A stretch of 64,000 nucleotides of DNA from Acidobacteriota bacterium (GTDB taxonomy: Bacteria > Acidobacteriota > Thermoanaerobaculia > UBA5066): NCBI GenBank assembly GCA_008363385.1, contig RHKY01000011.1:1-64000 (forward strand). Reading direction: 5' to 3'. Made by a program: the position numbers and the translations under genes. Positions 1-7,725 of this stretch are shown in pieces. The notes beneath the pieces are model-generated. The model was given only the letters and a program-made list of their open reading frames with translations, was not told where the DNA came from and did not search any database. How positions within the stretch are numbered: position 1 is the first letter of the stretch; every line of letters begins with the position of its first letter.

Positions 1-2
1 GC

Positions 3-1307
3 AACTACTCCATCGCGGGCCTGGCGGCCGGGACCTACACGGTGAGCCCGTCGAAGTCGGGCTGCACGTTCTCGCCGGCGAGCCAGTCGGTGACGATCAC
101 GTCGTCCAACGTCACCGGGATCAGCTTCACGGCCACCTGCTCGACGGGCGACACGCAGCTGACGAGCGGCGTGGCGCTGACGGGCCAGAGCGTGGCCAAG
201 AGCGCCTGGAAGTACTACTACATCACGGTGCCCTCGGGGGCGACGAACCTGACGTTCGCCACGACGAGCGCCACGGCGGACGTGGACATCTACACGCAGT
301 CGGGGGCCAAGCCGACCTCCTCGTCGTACGTCTGCCGTCCGTACTCCTCCTCGGGCAACGAGACCTGCTCGGCGACGAACCCGGCGGCGGGGACGTGGTG
401 GCTGGGCGTCTACGGGTACGCGGCGGGGAGCTACACGGTGACCGCGACGGTGACGACGTCCACGCCGACGTACTCGATCTCGGGCAGCGCGGGGACGTCG
501 GGGGCGACGGTCACGGCGGGCGGGAAGACGGCCACGAGCGACGCGTCGAACGCCTACACGATCACGGGGCTGGCGAACGGGACGTACACCGTGACGCCGA
601 CGAAGACGGGGTGCACGTTCTCGCCGGCGAGCCAGTCGGTGACGGTCAGCGGCGCCAACGTGACGGGGAAGAACTTCACGGCCACGTGCGGCACGGGGAC
701 GACGCTGTTCACGGACGGGTTCGAGGGGACGGGCTGGTACGTGGTGGACACGTCCGGCACGGCGGGCAACTGGACGATCGCCACGTCGTCGACCTACCCG
801 ACGGCCTCGCCGCACGGGGGGACGAAGCTCGCCAAGTTCAACTCGTACACGGCGTCCAGCGGGAGCCAGACGCGGATCTACCGCAACGCGGGGTTCGCGG
901 TGTCGAGCTCGTACGCGTCGGTGACGCTGAAGTTCTGGATGTACCACGACACGGGGTACTCCACGTACGCGGACAAGGTGCAGGTGCAGGTGTCGACGAA
1001 CGGGTCGACCTGGACGAACGTGGGGGCGGCGGTCAACCGGTACACCGGGTCGACCGGGTGGGCGCAGCACACGATCGACCTGTCGGCCTACAAGGGGCAG
1101 ACGGTCTACCTCGTGCGCCCGGGCCGAAAGGCCCGGGCGTTCCCTTCATCCGGAAGACCCGCCCGGCGGGCGAGGGGCTACGGAGCGGGCTCCGGCTCGG
1201 CGCCGTGGCGCTCGGCCTCGCCGGTGAACGGCACGAACCGGACCGGGAGGACGCTCCTCTCGGTCAGCCCCTGGCGGGTCCGCTCGATCACCTTCAGCTC
1301 CTGGTAG
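3..1307 (+). CDS. Secreted surface protein with PPC and carboxypeptidase-like repeats, 5' partial and 3' damaged
   Basis: The reading frame enters from the left edge, so the start is missing. Seen in order: the end of a beta-sandwich repeat (about residues 1-45, with SPASQSV and FTATC), a pre-peptidase C-terminal type domain (about 55-145, WWLGVYGYAAGSYTV), a second copy of the beta-sandwich repeat, then a jelly-roll domain beginning LFTDGFEGTGWYVVD. The jelly roll stops at YKGQTVYLV, about 15-20 residues short of where this family normally ends. The frame then runs through a terminator hairpin and about 130 bp antisense to the pcm-like gene before a stop. The last 60 or so residues are therefore probably not natural protein. 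Function is unknown; it is probably the tail of an exported protease or adhesin. Confidence 0.7.
   Translation, partial: NYSIAGLAAGTYTVSPSKSGCTFSPASQSVTITSSNVTGISFTATCSTGDTQLTSGVALTGQSVAKSAWKYYYITVPSGATNLTFATTSATADVDIYTQSGAKPTSSSYVCRPYSSSGNETCSATNPAAGTWWLGVYGYAAGSYTVTATVTTSTPTYSISGSAGTSGATVTAGGKTATSDASNAYTITGLANGTYTVTPTKTGCTFSPASQSVTVSGANVTGKNFTATCGTGTTLFTDGFEGTGWYVVDTSGTAGNWTIATSSTYPTASPHGGTKLAKFNSYTASSGSQTRIYRNAGFAVSSSYASVTLKFWMYHDTGYSTYADKVQVQVSTNGSTWTNVGAAVNRYTGSTGWAQHTIDLSAYKGQTVYLVRPGRKARAFPSSGRPARRARGYGAGSGSAPWRSASPVNGTNRTGRTLLSVSPWRVRSITFSSW
42..690 (+). repeat. Pair of about 100-bp direct repeats in the surface-protein gene (42-141 and 591-690)
   Basis: Both copies encode the TxGCTFSPASQSVT..NVTG..FTATC beta-sandwich unit and share long identical stretches (for example the bases coding for TFSPASQSV). 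They are 549 bp apart and flank the PPC-type domain. This is the sort of internal repeat that supports recombination or assembly collapse. Confidence 0.7.
1116..1147. terminator. Perfect 10-bp GC hairpin with GAAA tetraloop
   Basis: Arms CGCCCGGGCC (1116-1125) and GGCCCGGGCG (1130-1139) are perfectly complementary around a GAAA loop. On the plus strand they are followed by TTCCCTT. It lies between two convergent genes and can serve both. It also lies inside the open frame of the plus-strand surface protein, which is abnormal. Confidence 0.75.
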
Positions 1308-1966
1308 AACCCGCCGACCGGGATGACCATGCGGCCTCCCACGGCGAGCTGGTCGAGGAGGGGGGGCGGGACCCGCTCCGGGGCGGCCGTGACGAGGATC
1401 GCGTCGAACGGCGCGGCCTCGGCCCACCCGTGGTACCCGTCCGCCGCCCGGACGTGGACGTTCCGGACACCCAGCTCCTTCAGGAGCTTCTCGGCGGAGG
1501 CGGCCAGCTCGGGCCGGATCTCGATCGTGTAGACCTCGGCGGCCAGCGCGGCCAGGACGGCGGTCTGGTAGCCGGAGCCGGTGCCGATCTCGAGGACCTT
1601 CTCCCGTCCGGTCAGCTGGAGCTGCTCCGTCATGAAGGCCACGATGTAAGGCTTCGAGATCGTCTGGCCGCTACCGATCGGCAGGGTCCGGTCCTCGTAG
1701 GCGTGGGTGGCCTCGGCCGGGGGGACGAACCGGTGCCTCGGGAGCCGCCGCATGGCCGCGAGGACCCGGGCGTCCTTGACGCCCCGGGCGGCGATCTGGC
1801 GCTCGACCATCTCCGCCCGGGGGGCCTCGGTGGGGTCGGCCCCGTTCCCGCCGCACCCGGGCAGCCAGGCCGACGCCAGGAGCGCGGCCAAGACGGTCCG
1901 GCCGGCGCGCGCGGCCTGTCCCCGCGGGGACGCGCCGGGCGGATCGCTCCCTTTTCGGGACGGCAT
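1178..1966 (-). CDS. pcm: Protein-L-isoaspartate O-methyltransferase, predicted lipoprotein
   Basis: Repairs isoaspartyl residues in aged proteins by SAM-dependent methylation. The family core is clear: IGSGQTISKP at residues 97-106, SAM motif EIGTGSGYQ at 126-134, and FDAILVTAA further on. Unusually, an N-terminal extension carries a basic region, a hydrophobic stretch (about 23-35) and a lipobox-like LPGC with Cys38, which predicts export and lipidation. A shorter cytosolic form could start at Met53 (1810), but its GGCGGAG abuts the ATG and is too close for a ribosome site. The gene begins 9 bp after the permease stop; TAGAAT lies exactly 6 nt before the ATG, with no Shine-Dalgarno. It is the last gene of the minus-strand block before the terminator. 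Confidence 0.88.
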   Translation of the reverse strand: MPSRKGSDPPGASPRGQAARAGRTVLAALLASAWLPGCGGNGADPTEAPRAEMVERQIAARGVKDARVLAAMRRLPRHRFVPPAEATHAYEDRTLPIGSGQTISKPYIVAFMTEQLQLTGREKVLEIGTGSGYQTAVLAALAAEVYTIEIRPELAASAEKLLKELGVRNVHVRAADGYHGWAEAAPFDAILVTAAPERVPPPLLDQLAVGGRMVIPVGGFYQELKVIERTRQGLTERSVLPVRFVPFTGEAERHGAEPEPAP

Positions 1967-1972
1967 GCCGGG

Positions 1973-1978
1973 ATTCTA
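1973..1978 (-). promoter_or_regulatory. TAGAAT -10-like box 6 nt from the pcm start
   Basis: Would give a leaderless mRNA for the pcm-like gene, which has no ribosome-binding site. The TAG is also the stop codon of the permease gene, so chance cannot be excluded. Confidence 0.3.
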
Positions 1979-3298
1979 GCGAGCGCTGTGCCGTCCCGCC
2001 CGCGAGGAGGACGTCACCCAGTAGGCCGCGAGCGTCACGACGAAGACCAGCCCGACCCAGAGGAGCAGGTGGGTGGAGGCGCGGAGGCCGTGGTAGAGCA
2101 GGAAGGCCGCCGACGCCACGTGGATCCCGGCCGCGGCGAGGCTCGCCGGCCGGGGCCGGGGGAGGCCGCGAGGGGCGAGCCAGACGCGGAAGAGGCCGGC
2201 GACGGTGAGCGCCGAGAAGAGCGTCAGGATCGCCCCGACGTTCATCAGGACCGCCCCGATCTCCTGCGCGTAGACCAGGACGAGGGCGAGCGCCCCCTGG
2301 AGGAGGACCGACCCGGCGGGAGGCGATCCCTCCCGTCCGGCCAGGGCGCGGGGCAGGAACCCGTCCCGGGCCATCGCGGCGTAGACCCGAGGGCCGACCA
2401 GCGTCATCGCGCTCGCCGCCGACGCCAGGGCGACGAAGAGGAGGGCGGAGACCGCCCTGGCCCCCGCCTCGCCGGCCAGCTTCCGGGCCACCACGTGCGC
2501 CAGCGTCACCCGCGTCGTCTCGTAGGAGAGGGCGGTGGAGGCGCCGTCCGGCGTCAGGTTGGCCACGAAGACCCAGTTGACCGCCAGGTAGAGGACGGCC
2601 ACGAGGCCGCAGCCGAGGAGCATCGCCCTCGGCACGGTCTCCCGCGGGGCCTCGAACTCCTCGGCCACGTACGCCGCCGCGTTCCAGCCGCTGAAGGCGA
2701 AGGCGATGAAGAAGAGGCTCGTCAGGAACGCCGCGACGTCGCCGCCTTCGGGGGCGCCGGGCGGCGTCCAGGAGGGCCACTCGCGGCTCCCCAGGACGAG
2801 TCCGAGGCCGGCGAAGCCGGCCACGAGGAGGACCTTCAGCCCGACGAAGAGGTCCTGGCTCCACCTCGAGACGCCGAGGTGGAAAGCGTGGAGGAGGGTC
2901 AGGACGACGACGAGGGCGGCGGCCAGATGGCGCGGGTCGGCTTGGAGCCCGAGGACGTGCAGGAACGAGCCCGCCGCCACGGCGTCGATGGCCAGGGGCG
3001 CCGTGAACCCGACGAGGAGGGACGCCCAGCCCGCCAGGTAGCCCAGGAAGGGGTGGAGGAGCTCGGAGAGGTAGCGGTACTCGCCCCCGGAGCGGGGGAC
3101 GATCGCGGCGACCTCGGCGTAGGCCCGCGCGCCCGCCAAGGCGATCCCGGCCCCGGCGGCCCAGGCCAGCAGGATGGCCCCGGGCCCCATCTCCTGGGAC
3201 ATGAACCCCGCCGAGACGAAGACGCCGGCGCCGATCATGTTGGCGGCGACGAGGCCCACGCCCGTCCCGAGCCCGAGAGGCCGGGCCCGGCCGTTCAT
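1976..3298 (-). CDS. APC-family amino acid permease
   Basis: 440 residues, the usual length for APC-superfamily amino acid/polyamine transporters. About 12 hydrophobic segments are visible. The first contains the family motif GLVAANMIGAGVFVSAGF, the unwound-helix substrate site in TM1, and is followed by PRSGGEYRY before TM3. It acts in the inner membrane; the substrate cannot be read from sequence. It starts 58 bp after the retropepsin-like gene and ends 9 bp before the pcm-like gene, so it is probably cotranscribed. No strong Shine-Dalgarno precedes ATG 3298. Confidence 0.85.
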   Translation of the reverse strand: MNGRARPLGLGTGVGLVAANMIGAGVFVSAGFMSQEMGPGAILLAWAAGAGIALAGARAYAEVAAIVPRSGGEYRYLSELLHPFLGYLAGWASLLVGFTAPLAIDAVAAGSFLHVLGLQADPRHLAAALVVVLTLLHAFHLGVSRWSQDLFVGLKVLLVAGFAGLGLVLGSREWPSWTPPGAPEGGDVAAFLTSLFFIAFAFSGWNAAAYVAEEFEAPRETVPRAMLLGCGLVAVLYLAVNWVFVANLTPDGASTALSYETTRVTLAHVVARKLAGEAGARAVSALLFVALASAASAMTLVGPRVYAAMARDGFLPRALAGREGSPPAGSVLLQGALALVLVYAQEIGAVLMNVGAILTLFSALTVAGLFRVWLAPRGLPRPRPASLAAAGIHVASAAFLLYHGLRASTHLLLWVGLVFVVTLAAYWVTSSSRAGRHSAR

Positions 3299-3356
3299 CC
3301 CGACGTCGGGGAGCCGGTGCCGCCCGGGCCGCGGGGATCGAGCCTGCCTCGCGCCG

Positions 3357-4736
3357 TCATATCCGGGGCGAGGCGCTCGTCGTGATCCCCGTCTCCCCCG
3401 CCGAGCCCCCTTCCCGGAGGAGGCGCTCGTACGGCCTCTCCAGCGTCAGGGTCATGGCGCCGAACCGGATCTCGACGATGAAGTGGAGCAGGAAGGAGGA
3501 GCCCAGGACGCCGTCCTCGATCCCCTCGTTCTCCTCCTTCACGACCATGTCCTTGTACTGGATCATGAAGCGGTCGATCCCGACCGTGACGTTCGAGAGC
3601 TTCCCCCACGAGACCTTGCTCTTGCCGATCCCCTCCAGCGTCACCGGGTAGGCCGTCTCCATCCCGCCCGTCTTGGCGCGCCTGAGGCCCGAGCGGGTCA
3701 CCATCGTCGGCTCGGAGCCGGTGTCGAACAGGAAGAGGAACCAGGGCTGCTGGAAGAGCGAGGCCCTCACCATCGGCTTCAGCCGCCGGAAGAAGAGGTT
3801 CTGGCCCTTCGACCCCCGCGGCACCGCCGGGTCCAGCTTGATCCCCTGGATCCGGTGCCGGTTGTAGTCCAGCTGCCAGTCGAACTCCTTCAGGAGGTGG
3901 GCCCCGAGGACCCCGATGAACCGGAAGCTGCCGCTCCCCTCCGTGTCGAACTCCAGCGCGTCGTTCGGGAGGATGCCGAACGGGACGTTCCTCAGCGTGA
4001 CGTTGCCCAGCTCCACCGTCGAGGCCCACCCGAAGTGGAGCGGGAACTCCACCCGGTGCAGGCCGTAGGCCGAGGCCACCGCGTCCGGCACGCGCTCGAC
4101 GCCGAGGCGGTCGGCCGCCTCCTCCGTCAGGAGCGAGATCGACGCCCCCGTGTCGAAGACGATCCCCCCCGCCTGCCGGTCGTTGACCTGGACGTCCACG
4201 CGCGGCAGGTCCGGGCGCCCGAAGATCATCGCCATCGCGGTCCGGTCGCCCGGGGCAGGGCCGCCGTAGACGGCCCGGCCCAGGCCGGACTGGAGGAAGG
4301 CGACCCACCCGTCCGGGACGCGCACCCCTTCGGACTGGGCCGTCCGGGCCCAGCGGGCTGCGTCCCCGAGGTTGCCGCCCCAGTAGTGGGCCTGCGACAG
4401 CAGCCACGCGGCCTCGCCGCGGTACGCGAGCCTCCCCTCCTCGGCGTGGGCCCGCTCCAGCGGGAGGACGGCGGCGCGGTAGTCGCCCCTCTCGAGCAGG
4501 GCCTGGCCGGTCAGCCTCAGCATCCGGGTCGACTCCAGCGACTTCCCGGAGGCGGCCAGGAACTCCAGCACCTCGGGGACGTAGCCGTTCTTCAGCTGCT
4601 CCTCGACGTTGAACGAGTTCACGAGGCCGCCCGCGAGCGGGCGGTCCAGCTGGTGCGTCTTGATCGACACGTCGCGCGAGAAGGTGCACGCCGCCACCGC
4701 GAGGGCGAGGAGGACGGCGAGGAGGCGTCTTCGCAT
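3357..4736 (-). CDS. Two-lobed retropepsin-like lipoprotein with TPR-like N-terminus
   Basis: Signal peptide with a lipobox ending VAAC (Cys17) predicts a membrane-anchored lipoprotein. Residues 45-140 look like TPR helices. Then come two aspartyl-protease lobes in one chain: FDTGAS at 194-199 with IGVLGAHLL near 280, and FDTGSE at 337-342 with DGVLGSSFL near 418. Each lobe therefore has a catalytic DTG and a hydrophobic-Gly motif, giving a complete pseudo-dimeric active site. Substrate unknown. The ribosome site GGAGGAGA precedes ATG 4736. It starts 11 bp after the SpoIIE phosphatase gene, which suggests coexpression with the partner-switching set. Confidence 0.85.
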   Translation of the reverse strand: MRRRLLAVLLALAVAACTFSRDVSIKTHQLDRPLAGGLVNSFNVEEQLKNGYVPEVLEFLAASGKSLESTRMLRLTGQALLERGDYRAAVLPLERAHAEEGRLAYRGEAAWLLSQAHYWGGNLGDAARWARTAQSEGVRVPDGWVAFLQSGLGRAVYGGPAPGDRTAMAMIFGRPDLPRVDVQVNDRQAGGIVFDTGASISLLTEEAADRLGVERVPDAVASAYGLHRVEFPLHFGWASTVELGNVTLRNVPFGILPNDALEFDTEGSGSFRFIGVLGAHLLKEFDWQLDYNRHRIQGIKLDPAVPRGSKGQNLFFRRLKPMVRASLFQQPWFLFLFDTGSEPTMVTRSGLRRAKTGGMETAYPVTLEGIGKSKVSWGKLSNVTVGIDRFMIQYKDMVVKEENEGIEDGVLGSSFLLHFIVEIRFGAMTLTLERPYERLLREGGSAGETGITTSASPRI

Positions 4737-4747
4737 GGTCTCCTCCG

Positions 4748-6415
4748 TCAGACCACCCGGGCCAGGAGGACCGTCTGGTCGTCGTACTGCGCCACGCCCC
4801 GGGCGAACTCGTGGACCGCCTCGAAGATCCGGCGCGAGGTCGACGCGACCGGGTCCCCCCCGCCTCCGACGAGGACGGCCTCGAGCCGCTCCATCCCGAA
4901 CTCCTCGTCCTGGGCGTTCACGGCCTCGGTGATCCCGTCCGAGTAGAGCGCGAGGACGTCCCCCGGCGAGAGCGTCCGCCGCTCCTCGCGGTGGACGGCC
5001 CGGGGCAGCATCCCGATCGGGACGCCGCTCGACGGCAGCTGCGAGATCCCCCCGCCCGAGAGGAGGAGGCCGGGGTTGTGCCCGGCGTTCACGTACCGCA
5101 GCTCGCGGGTGCGGGGGTCGAACATCGCGAGGAACAGGGTGGCGTACTTGCGCGTGGAGCTGAACCGGATCAGGTGGCGGTTGGCGCGCTCGACGACGGT
5201 GGCCAGGTCCGCGGCGTCGTCGTCCAGGAGGAGGTGGAGGCAGGCGTGCACCGTCGACACCAGGAGCGCCGCGGGGACCCCCTTCCCGGAGACGTCCGCG
5301 ACGCAGAGGGCGACCGTCCCGCCCGGGAGCTCGAAGACGTCGAAGAAGTCCCCGCCCACCTGCCGCGTGGGGAGGTTCCCGCCCGCCACCTCGAGGCCCG
5401 CCACCTCGGGGAGCGTCTGCGGGAGGATGGCCCGCTGGATCGAGGCCGCGAGCTCGATCTCGCGCTCGATCCGCTCCTTCTCCACGGCCTCCCGGTGAAG
5501 CCGTGCGTTCTCCAGCGCGATGGCCGCCTGGTTGCCCAGGAGCGAGAGGATCCTGACGTCGTTCGGGTCGAAGTCGTCGACGCCGCCCGCCCGGTTCTCC
5601 TTGTCGCCGACGACGAGGACGCCCAGGCTCTTGCCCTCCGACCGGATCGGGACGGCGAGCAGCTTCTCGGCCGGGGCGAGCGCGAGCGCGCCCGACCGGT
5701 CGCCGCGGCAGTTGGAGACGAGGACGCCCTCGGGCAGCTCGGCGACGGCGGCCGGCGCCAGGAGGGGCCCCCCGAAGTCCTTCAGGAGGACCTGCTCGTC
5801 GCCGGTGGCGTCCCGGACGATGAGGGTCCCCTGGCGGGCGTTCAGGAGCGACACGGACTTCATCAGGATGTCGTCGGCCACCGCGTCCAGGTCGAGCGTC
5901 CCGGCGATCGAGAGCCCGACGTCGTAGAGGCTCTCCAGCTCCCAGACCCGGTACTTCAGCTCGAAGTCGGCCTCGCGGAGCTTCTCGGCCATCCGTGTGA
6001 ACGCCAGGATCGAGGCGGCGTGGGCGGTGACCGAGGCGAAGCCGGCCGGGTCCTCGGGGGGGCCGGGAAGGACGACGAGGGCGAGGATCTCGTCCCCGGC
6101 GGTCAGCGGGACGACCCTGGGGTCCTCGGGGAGCTCGCCGGGGCCGAAGACGGCGGCCGCGAGCTCGGGGGCCAGGACCTTCGGCCCCACCCGCTTGTCG
6201 CGCAGCGGCTCCGTCAGCCGGAGGAGGGTCTCCTCCGGAATGCCGAGTCCGATCCCGACGGGCCGCTCGGGCCGCGAGGCGTCCACGGCGAGGCCCCGCT
6301 CGGCGCCCGCGCCGAGGAGGACCGCCTCGAGGATCTCGTGGAGGAGGGCTCCCGCGCTCGTCCCGGGGTCGATGGCCGCCAGCCGCGCGTGGGCGCCCGG
6401 GACGTCGGCGCGCAC
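4748..6415 (-). CDS. GAF-SpoIIE (RsbU-like) serine phosphatase
   Basis: 555 residues: a weak GAF-like region (about 10-140), a linker helix, a second GAF domain (about 160-300), a short coiled coil with EREIELAASIQRAILP, then a PPM/SpoIIE phosphatase domain (about 330-553). Metal-binding motifs are intact: GGDFFDVFEL, VADVSGKGVPAALL, NAGHNPGLLL, LYSDGITEA and YDDQT. By family, it dephosphorylates a STAS anti-sigma antagonist, and such a gene lies immediately upstream (stop 6426, 10 bp away). It starts with GTG and has no clear Shine-Dalgarno, so translation is probably coupled to the upstream gene. It lacks membrane segments and is likely cytosolic. Confidence 0.92.
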   Translation of the reverse strand: MRADVPGAHARLAAIDPGTSAGALLHEILEAVLLGAGAERGLAVDASRPERPVGIGLGIPEETLLRLTEPLRDKRVGPKVLAPELAAAVFGPGELPEDPRVVPLTAGDEILALVVLPGPPEDPAGFASVTAHAASILAFTRMAEKLREADFELKYRVWELESLYDVGLSIAGTLDLDAVADDILMKSVSLLNARQGTLIVRDATGDEQVLLKDFGGPLLAPAAVAELPEGVLVSNCRGDRSGALALAPAEKLLAVPIRSEGKSLGVLVVGDKENRAGGVDDFDPNDVRILSLLGNQAAIALENARLHREAVEKERIEREIELAASIQRAILPQTLPEVAGLEVAGGNLPTRQVGGDFFDVFELPGGTVALCVADVSGKGVPAALLVSTVHACLHLLLDDDAADLATVVERANRHLIRFSSTRKYATLFLAMFDPRTRELRYVNAGHNPGLLLSGGGISQLPSSGVPIGMLPRAVHREERRTLSPGDVLALYSDGITEAVNAQDEEFGMERLEAVLVGGGGDPVASTSRRIFEAVHEFARGVAQYDDQTVLLARVV

Positions 6416-6425
6416 GGCCGGACCG

Positions 6426-6788
6426 CTACTGCTCCTCGCCCCTCAGCCAGGCGAGGGCGGGCTCCGGCTGCGGGAAGAGCCGGGCGTACTGGGCGAGCCC
6501 CATGATCTGGAAGGTCTTCTCGATGGTCGGCGTGAGGCGGCAGAAGGCCAGGCGGCCCCCCTGGTCGAGGACCTTCTCGAGGATCTCGATCAGGATGGAG
6601 ATCCCGATGGAGTTGACGATCTTGGTCTTCTCGAGGTCGAGGAGCAGCCGGCTGACGCCTTCGCCCAGGAGGGCGTAGGCCTGACGGGCGATCTCCTCGC
6701 CGCCGGTGTTGTTGATGTACCCGTCGGTCTTCAGGATCGCCACCGCGGCGTCGGGCCTCTCGACGACAACTCTCAACGTCTCGCTCAT
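6426..6788 (-). CDS. STAS-domain anti-sigma factor antagonist (SpoIIAA/RsbV-like)
   Basis: 120 residues, essentially one STAS domain. The phospho-acceptor region is VNSIGISIL with Ser60 in the expected place. The common DS(S/T)G is NSIG here, so the residue before the serine is Asn rather than Asp. By family, the unphosphorylated form binds the RsbW-like kinase and frees its partner; the kinase phosphorylates Ser60 and SpoIIE phosphatases reverse it. The gene starts 10 bp after the kinase stop and precedes a phosphatase. The target sigma factor or output protein is not encoded in the window. Confidence 0.9.
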   Translation of the reverse strand: MSETLRVVVERPDAAVAILKTDGYINNTGGEEIARQAYALLGEGVSRLLLDLEKTKIVNSIGISILIEILEKVLDQGGRLAFCRLTPTIEKTFQIMGLAQYARLFPQPEPALAWLRGEEQ

Positions 6789-6798
6789 CGGTTCGATC

Positions 6799-7230
6799 CT
6801 ACCGGTACTTCCTCATCTTGATCCGTGTGCCGCCGGCCCCGCTCTCGATCGTCACGTCGTCCATCAGGCTCTCGATGATTCTGATGCCCCAGCCCCGCTT
6901 TCGCTTGTCCTTCAGCTTCGCGGCGATCTCCGGGGTCTCCACCTGGCTCGGGTCGAAGCCGTGCCCGCCGTCGCGGACGTCGACCTCCAGGAAGACGCGC
7001 CCCCCCGCCTCGTCCGCCACGAAGTCGAGCCGGACCTGCCGGTCCGGCGTCCCGCTGTGCTCGAAGGCGTTGATGCAGGCCTCGACGACGGCGAGCTTCA
7101 CCTCGTCGATCTTGTCCCGGCCCATCTCCATCCACTCGCCCAGGGCCGCCACCTGCGCCGTCGCGGCGATCTCCATGTCCGGCGCCACCGGGATCGTGAG
7201 GTGGACCTGTCGCCTCTCGAACGTCGCCAT
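6799..7230 (-). CDS. RsbW/SpoIIAB-like anti-sigma serine kinase (HATPase_c_2)
   Basis: 143 residues, a minimal GHKL ATPase. N-box VVEACINAFEHSG with Asn54, G1 box RDGGHGF with Asp87, and G2 box KRGWGIRII (112-119) are all intact, so ATP binding is expected. By family it phosphorylates the STAS protein encoded next and otherwise binds a sigma factor or other partner. It is 18 bp downstream of the small membrane-protein gene and is the second gene after the sigma-54 promoter. Confidence 0.92.
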   Translation of the reverse strand: MATFERRQVHLTIPVAPDMEIAATAQVAALGEWMEMGRDKIDEVKLAVVEACINAFEHSGTPDRQVRLDFVADEAGGRVFLEVDVRDGGHGFDPSQVETPEIAAKLKDKRKRGWGIRIIESLMDDVTIESGAGGTRIKMRKYR

Positions 7231-7248
7231 CGGCTGTACCGCTCTCGG

Positions 7249-7488
7249 CTACAGCGTCAGGAGGAGCCGGAACGCCTTCAGCACGAGAACGGGGATGTTA
7301 CCCGAGGTTGCCAGGGCGCCGAGGCCCAGAGCCTCGGCCACGACGACGGAAGCGAGGATGGGGACCGGCAGGCGGCGGATGCTCCACGGGGCGGCGGCGA
7401 CGGTCGCGGGATGCCCGTTCCCGGCCGCTCCTTCCCACCCGAGCTGCGACTCACCAGCCGCGTCGATCTCCGTGACCATCCGCCCCAT
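7249..7488 (-). CDS. Small (79 aa) predicted membrane protein
   Basis: No family recognised. Residues 1-36 are polar and Gly/Ala-rich; 41-62 form one hydrophobic span (starting PVPILASVVVAEALG), followed by a second short hydrophobic tail ending RLLLTL. A good ribosome site (GGGAGG, 7495-7500) precedes ATG 7488. The gene sits about 14 nt from the predicted sigma-54 transcription start and 18 bp before the RsbW-like kinase. The placement and ribosome site argue that it is real. It may tether or sense for the kinase, but that is a guess. Confidence 0.65.
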   Translation of the reverse strand: MGRMVTEIDAAGESQLGWEGAAGNGHPATVAAAPWSIRRLPVPILASVVVAEALGLGALATSGNIPVLVLKAFRLLLTL

Positions 7489-7512
7489 GTGAGTCCTCCC
7501 GCCACCTTTGAC

Positions 7513-7528
7513 TGCAATCGGCGAGCCA
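7513..7528 (-). promoter_or_regulatory. Sigma-54 (-24/-12) promoter
   Basis: On the minus strand the sequence is TGGCTCGCCGATTGCA. It matches TGGCACG-N4-TTGC at all but one position and keeps the required GG-N10-GC spacing (GG 7527-7526, GC 7515-7514). The predicted start is near 7502, which leaves the GGGAGG ribosome site just inside a leader of about 14 nt before ATG 7488. A sigma-54 activator gene lies directly upstream and two palindromic sites lie about 130 and 210 bp upstream. Confidence 0.8.
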
Positions 7529-7626
7529 CGGATGGACGGAGCCGGAAACAGTGATCCAAGTCAAGCAATCGCAGGAGCTTGGGTCCGATGTTCCAGAGGG
7601 AGGGCCGACGGTTCGATCTGTGCCAA

Positions 7627-7645
7627 TACGCCACACACAGGCGTA
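7627..7645. promoter_or_regulatory. Upstream activator palindrome, proximal copy
   Basis: TACGCC-N7-GGCGTA, a 19-bp imperfect palindrome with the same arm length, spacer length and CGCCACA core as the distal copy. Its centre (7636) is about 134 bp upstream of the predicted transcription start, within the normal range for a sigma-54 enhancer site. Confidence 0.6.
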
Positions 7646-7706
7646 CCAACGGCCAATCACGGAGTTAAGTCACCATTTATAAATGCATTAGAACGTCATG
7701 CGCCAA

Positions 7707-7725
7707 TTCGCCACAGTGTGGCGAA
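7707..7725. promoter_or_regulatory. Upstream activator palindrome, distal copy
   Basis: TTCGCCACA-G-TGTGGCGAA, a perfect 9-bp inverted repeat with a 1-nt centre at 7716, 80 bp from the proximal copy and 6 bp beyond the activator gene's stop codon. Between the two copies lies an AT-rich island (about 7664-7700), which could bend DNA between enhancer and promoter. Confidence 0.65.

Noticed and set aside
395-3385. 996-codon plus-strand open frame over pcm and permease
   Set aside because: Antisense shadow; the real products on the minus strand are unmistakable.
7278-7660. Overlapping minus-strand frames of 123 and 69 codons in the control region
   Set aside because: They cross the sigma-54 promoter and operators, lack ribosome sites, and the 79-residue frame has the better start.
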